From contig CADBSO010000011.1 in NCBI GenBank assembly GCA_902797395.1, positions 1-46,076 of the forward strand: 46,076 bases of DNA, given 5' to 3'. Numbering within the stretch: the first letter of the stretch is position 1; every line of letters begins with the position of its first letter. Origin of the DNA: an uncultured Spirochaetales bacterium. GTDB taxonomy: Bacteria; Spirochaetota; Spirochaetia; Sphaerochaetales; Sphaerochaetaceae. Under the pieces are notes generated by a model, which saw only the letters and a program-made list of their open reading frames with translations, was not told the origin of the DNA and ran no database searches. Shown here one piece after another: positions 43,260 through 46,076 of the stretch. The translations under genes were made by a program, and so were the position numbers.

Positions 43260-44654
43260 TCATTCAGACAAATTATCAGCCTTGTAGATCACATAGACAT
43301 CAGTAGCCTTATATGCTCCAGAACCCCTGGCTGTCTCGAAAACAGACGTATCCAAAATCAGCTCATCCGTCCCTGCGCGCTTAACGGTAATAGGCTTGAG
43401 CTTCTGATAACCGGTAAGAGTGCCTGATGTCGTAACCGCGCCGTCACCACCAATCGATGTATCCGCCTCGCGCAAGCGCGGAACAGTATAATCAAAATCA
43501 GCTTTGACCTTAACCCCCACCATGCTCATCTTAGCTTCCAGGAAATTGAACGGGTTGTCTCCGCTCTTATACCAATCCAAAAGCTTTTCACCGTTAATCG
43601 TACTGGTATAACCATTAAGAGTTATGTCGTTAAGCGGCTTGGCCCTCATATCCATGTATTCAACAACCTTCTCAAGCGTGGACTCATCCTTCATATTGTC
43701 ATATTCCACGTCTATGGGATATGTCGTCTCCTCAAGGAAACCCACCTTATCGCTACGACCTTGCGTATACTTAAGATGATGGAATGTGATCCTGAATCTC
43801 CTGTAGCTCTTGTCAAGGCTGTATCCGACATAATACTCCTGTTCGGAATCAAATGTCGGAACGGTCATCTTCTTCCATCGGCTCAGCGATTCGGACGATG
43901 TGGCCGTCTCCTGATTATAGTCCTCGACCTCATAATCCTGCAGCTGATAAACGGAATCGATCACATAATGCGAAAGTCCGTTTATGCCTTTCGCCGTATT
44001 GAATCCGATTTCCGCGCCATCCTTCTCGATAGTCGAAACCTCACCAAGTTTCCTCATCAGATCATTTATCGTCAAACGCTCATCGACAGCAAAACGAATT
44101 TCAACCTCATTATCATAAGTAGGCTGCTCGCCGTAGGTCTTTCCATCGAAATTAAGACAATGGATTCTAAAAGAATATTCCTTTTCCGCCGCCCTCTCAT
44201 AATACGCATAAAGCGTCATATCCTTCGATACCGGGTACAATGTAAGATCCTCAACCTGCATCCCGAGCTTGGATTCCAAAGGCATCAATGACGGATCAGC
44301 GTAATCGCTTCTCTCCAAAAAAGCATTATCTTCAGACGCGACCCCATCAAAGAACTTCGATACGGTGAATTTCGGAGTATCGCTCGCGGATGTCGCCTGC
44401 AATATCCCAATCCTGGATGAAAGCATGGCCGCATAATCATCCTTGGTCAAGACAGTGCCTTTAAGCATCGGAAGATTGATGCTATCAACAACATAATCCG
44501 GACCATCAGCTCCGTCGATCTCCCTAAGATACTTTATAGTAAGCGTAGCATAGATATCCTCCTGCTTCTTGCCAAGCATCCCTTCTATCCAATTGCAGGA
44601 CGAAGCCAGCAGGGAAACAAGCAGGACAGTAACGCAAAAGAAACCTCTTTTCAT
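43260..44654 (-). CDS. Lipoprotein of unknown function with repeated domain modules
   Basis: 464 residues with lipobox LASSC. After an N-terminal module shared with the small lipoprotein downstream, further segments open with FRIHCLNFDG and FRITFHHLKYT and end in YVGYSLDKS-like or VYVIYKADN strands, suggesting three or four divergent copies of a beta-rich domain that resembles bacterial InlB-type repeats only loosely. No catalytic motif. ATG at 44654, six bases from AGGA; a TTG at 44660 is in frame. It has a strong promoter and leads into prfA. Confidence 0.75.
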   Translation of the reverse strand: MKRGFFCVTVLLVSLLASSCNWIEGMLGKKQEDIYATLTIKYLREIDGADGPDYVVDSINLPMLKGTVLTKDDYAAMLSSRIGILQATSASDTPKFTVSKFFDGVASEDNAFLERSDYADPSLMPLESKLGMQVEDLTLYPVSKDMTLYAYYERAAEKEYSFRIHCLNFDGKTYGEQPTYDNEVEIRFAVDERLTINDLMRKLGEVSTIEKDGAEIGFNTAKGINGLSHYVIDSVYQLQDYEVEDYNQETATSSESLSRWKKMTVPTFDSEQEYYVGYSLDKSYRRFRITFHHLKYTQGRSDKVGFLEETTYPIDVEYDNMKDESTLEKVVEYMDMRAKPLNDITLNGYTSTINGEKLLDWYKSGDNPFNFLEAKMSMVGVKVKADFDYTVPRLREADTSIGGDGAVTTSGTLTGYQKLKPITVKRAGTDELILDTSVFETARGSGAYKATDVYVIYKADNLSE

Positions 44655-44672
44655 AATCAATCCTATCCTAGC

Positions 44673-44701
44673 ATTATAGCAACATCAATCAGGTTTTTCA
44701 A
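44673..44701 (-). promoter_or_regulatory. Strong promoter for the lipoprotein pair and prfA
   Basis: TTGAAA (44696-44701), 17-base spacer, TATAAT (44673-44678) on the minus strand. The -35 context TTTTGAAAAACC matches that of the outer-membrane protein promoter near 15976. Confidence 0.65.
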
Positions 44702-44748
44702 AATGCCGCCCGCAATTTGAAACCTCAGTTCTTTGGCAACATCCGAAA

Positions 44749-45933
44749 TCACTGCTCCATCACTGACGCATCATACGCTATCGCCTCGCTATCGGAAACA
44801 GCCTGATCCTCCGCTTTTTCCACGCCATCCATTCGGAAATACGCTTCCCTTTCCCTATTGCGATTGGGCCTGGTCATCGGATGAGCCGGAGAAAAAAGCG
44901 AACAGCAATCGCTATATGGAAGAATAGAAGTCTCATAAGTGCCGATTTTCCTGGCAAGCGATATTATAGCCTCCTTGTCCATTCCGATAAGCGGGCGCAA
45001 AACGAGACAGTCAGTCATAGACGTGGTGAAATCAAGAGCTTCAAGCGTTTGGGATGCGACCTGAGCAAGAGACTCGCCCGTCACAAGAGCGCCGCATCTC
45101 CTCTTTTTCGCGAGCTTTTCAGCTACGCGTATCATCGCAGCTCTCAGCATGAGGGTCTTCTCCCTCTCCGATGAGCTGGCTTCTATGAGCTTCTCCATCG
45201 GCGTGAAATTCACGACATGAAGCACAGTCCCATTAAGATACGGGGAGATCAGCTTGGCAAGCGTCCTCACCTTATCAAGCGCCTCCTCTCCAGTGTATGG
45301 ATACGCATGAAAATACACAAGCTCAAGATGCAGCCCTCTCGATGCGGCCATATATGCCGCAACCGGAGAATCTATTCCGCCCGAAAGCAGGCAAAGCGCC
45401 TTACCGGAAGATCCGACGGGAAGCCCGGATGAAGAGGAGGCTTGAGACATATAGGCATATGCCTTGTCCCTTATCTCCACATGAAGCGCATGATCCGGGT
45501 TCCTCAAATCAACCTTCAACGAAGGAAACATCGAATGCGCGATTCCCGCCAAGCGCACCTCTATTTGCGAACTCGTCAGCGGAAACGACTTGTCTTCACG
45601 CCTGGCATCTATCTTAAATGAAGACCCGTCGTCAGCAAAACCCAAAGGCAATATGCTTTTGACAAGACCATCAATCTGATCGAGATCCTTGCCGCACGAG
45701 TAGCACCTCGCAAAAAACGAGATTCCAAATGTGGTGGATAGCGCTTTGCTCAAAACCGAATCGGAAACCTGCTCGTCCACATCAAGATACATTCTCCCCT
45801 TTGTGCTGCGCACTGCCGAATGCGCCGGGCTCAGCTTGGCTTTTATGTTCGTCGCAAGCTGTCTTTCAAAATCCTTCCTGTTCAGTCCCTTGAGCGAGAT
45901 CTCGCCAAGCTTTATCAGATATTCCTTCTTCAT
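44749..45933 (-). CDS. thiI: tRNA 4-thiouridine synthetase ThiI
   Basis: 394 residues: ferredoxin-like N-terminus, THUMP domain at about 85-170, and a PP-loop ATP pyrophosphatase with SGGIDS at 184-189. GYSDCC-like ending (PYSDCCSLFSPAHP) is the family's conserved Cys region. There is no rhodanese domain, as in Gram-positive and many other ThiI proteins. It makes s4U8 in tRNA using IscS-derived sulfur. The ATG lies six bases after the preceding stop, with GAGGAG overlapping it. Confidence 0.93.
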   Translation of the reverse strand: MKKEYLIKLGEISLKGLNRKDFERQLATNIKAKLSPAHSAVRSTKGRMYLDVDEQVSDSVLSKALSTTFGISFFARCYSCGKDLDQIDGLVKSILPLGFADDGSSFKIDARREDKSFPLTSSQIEVRLAGIAHSMFPSLKVDLRNPDHALHVEIRDKAYAYMSQASSSSGLPVGSSGKALCLLSGGIDSPVAAYMAASRGLHLELVYFHAYPYTGEEALDKVRTLAKLISPYLNGTVLHVVNFTPMEKLIEASSSEREKTLMLRAAMIRVAEKLAKKRRCGALVTGESLAQVASQTLEALDFTTSMTDCLVLRPLIGMDKEAIISLARKIGTYETSILPYSDCCSLFSPAHPMTRPNRNREREAYFRMDGVEKAEDQAVSDSEAIAYDASVMEQ

Positions 45934-45939
45934 ATCTCC

Positions 45940-46076
45940 TCATTCGCCCGAAAACAAATCAAGCTCGCCGGGCTTCTCAGGCTTGTCCCCCAGCTTCAGT
46001 TTTCTATAGCTTATGCGCTCAACACCGCGTCTGGTCAGCTGCACCCCTTGGGATGAAACGCCCGTGATGCTGAAAT
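45940..46076 (-). CDS. C-terminal 45 residues of an unrecognised protein
   Basis: The frame runs from the window edge to TGA at 45940 and reads GVQLTRRGVERISYRKLKLG then a Pro/Lys-rich end (DKPEKPGELDLFSGE). The acidic-hydrophobic tail ending LDLFSGE is not a motif I can assign. The stop overlaps the ribosome-binding site of thiI, so the two genes form one operon. Confidence 0.6.
   Translation of the reverse strand, partial: FSITGVSSQGVQLTRRGVERISYRKLKLGDKPEKPGELDLFSGE

Overview
All recognisable genes in this 46 kb window (about 40 protein genes, three tRNAs) lie on the minus strand, so the text below follows transcription from high to low coordinates. The gene content is that of a Gram-negative chromosome: LptB, a TolC/RND/adaptor efflux system, many lipoproteins with Cys lipoboxes, a small outer-membrane barrel, RpoN, a class II aldolase, a one-piece M16C zinc protease and an OadA/OadG-type pair. 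Together with HTH-LicC/LicD genes and a TraB-family protein this fits a host-associated spirochaete (Treponema-like), but that placement is inference from gene content and not from a marker tree. There is no rRNA, transposase, integrase, phage gene or CRISPR array.

Layout, from the right end. 46076-41764: C-terminus of an unknown gene, thiI, two related small-module lipoproteins and prfA. 41745-39061: azlC-azlD exporter and a ComEC-type membrane protein. 39060-38547: a 0.5 kb gene-free region holding a long imperfect palindrome and repeated GTTTTTTCAA motifs. 38546-34164: oadG-like, oadA-like (biotin site lost), hisS, adk and an ACT-domain protein in one overlapping operon. 34099-22791: an amino-acid ABC transporter, a DUF1836 regulator, an RlmI-type methyltransferase with a long Arg-rich tail, ftsY, a secreted YD-like protein, an M16C protease and uvrB, nearly all overlapping or within 50 bases of each other. 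22704-20639: lptB-rpoN. 20524-16022: fba-topA-traB. 15866-12463: an outer-membrane protein with its own promoter and terminator, then a large modular lipoprotein ending in a C-type-lectin-like domain and preceded by a second terminator-like structure. 12224-3368: tRNA-Gln, tRNA-Tyr, plsC, rlmN and the efflux operon (adaptor, RND pump, lipoprotein, TolC). 3287-1: a membrane coiled-coil protein, tRNA-Leu, licD, HTH-licC and a truncated binding protein, probably a system that activates and attaches phosphocholine or a phosphonate to surface glycans.

Translation is often coupled: TAATG junctions (plsC/rlmN, M16C/uvrB, binding protein/permease), ATGA or TTGA junctions (oadA/hisS, adk/ACT, azlC/azlD) and starts nested in the previous gene. 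Promoters that can be read are of sigma-70 type, with TTGAAA or TTGTTT at -35 and TATAAT at -10.

The points most worth a second look are the carboxyltransferase whose biotinyl domain has lost its lysine, the 176-base palindrome, the alternative-pairing terminator before the lectin-like lipoprotein, and the HTH-LicC/LicD/binding-protein cassette.
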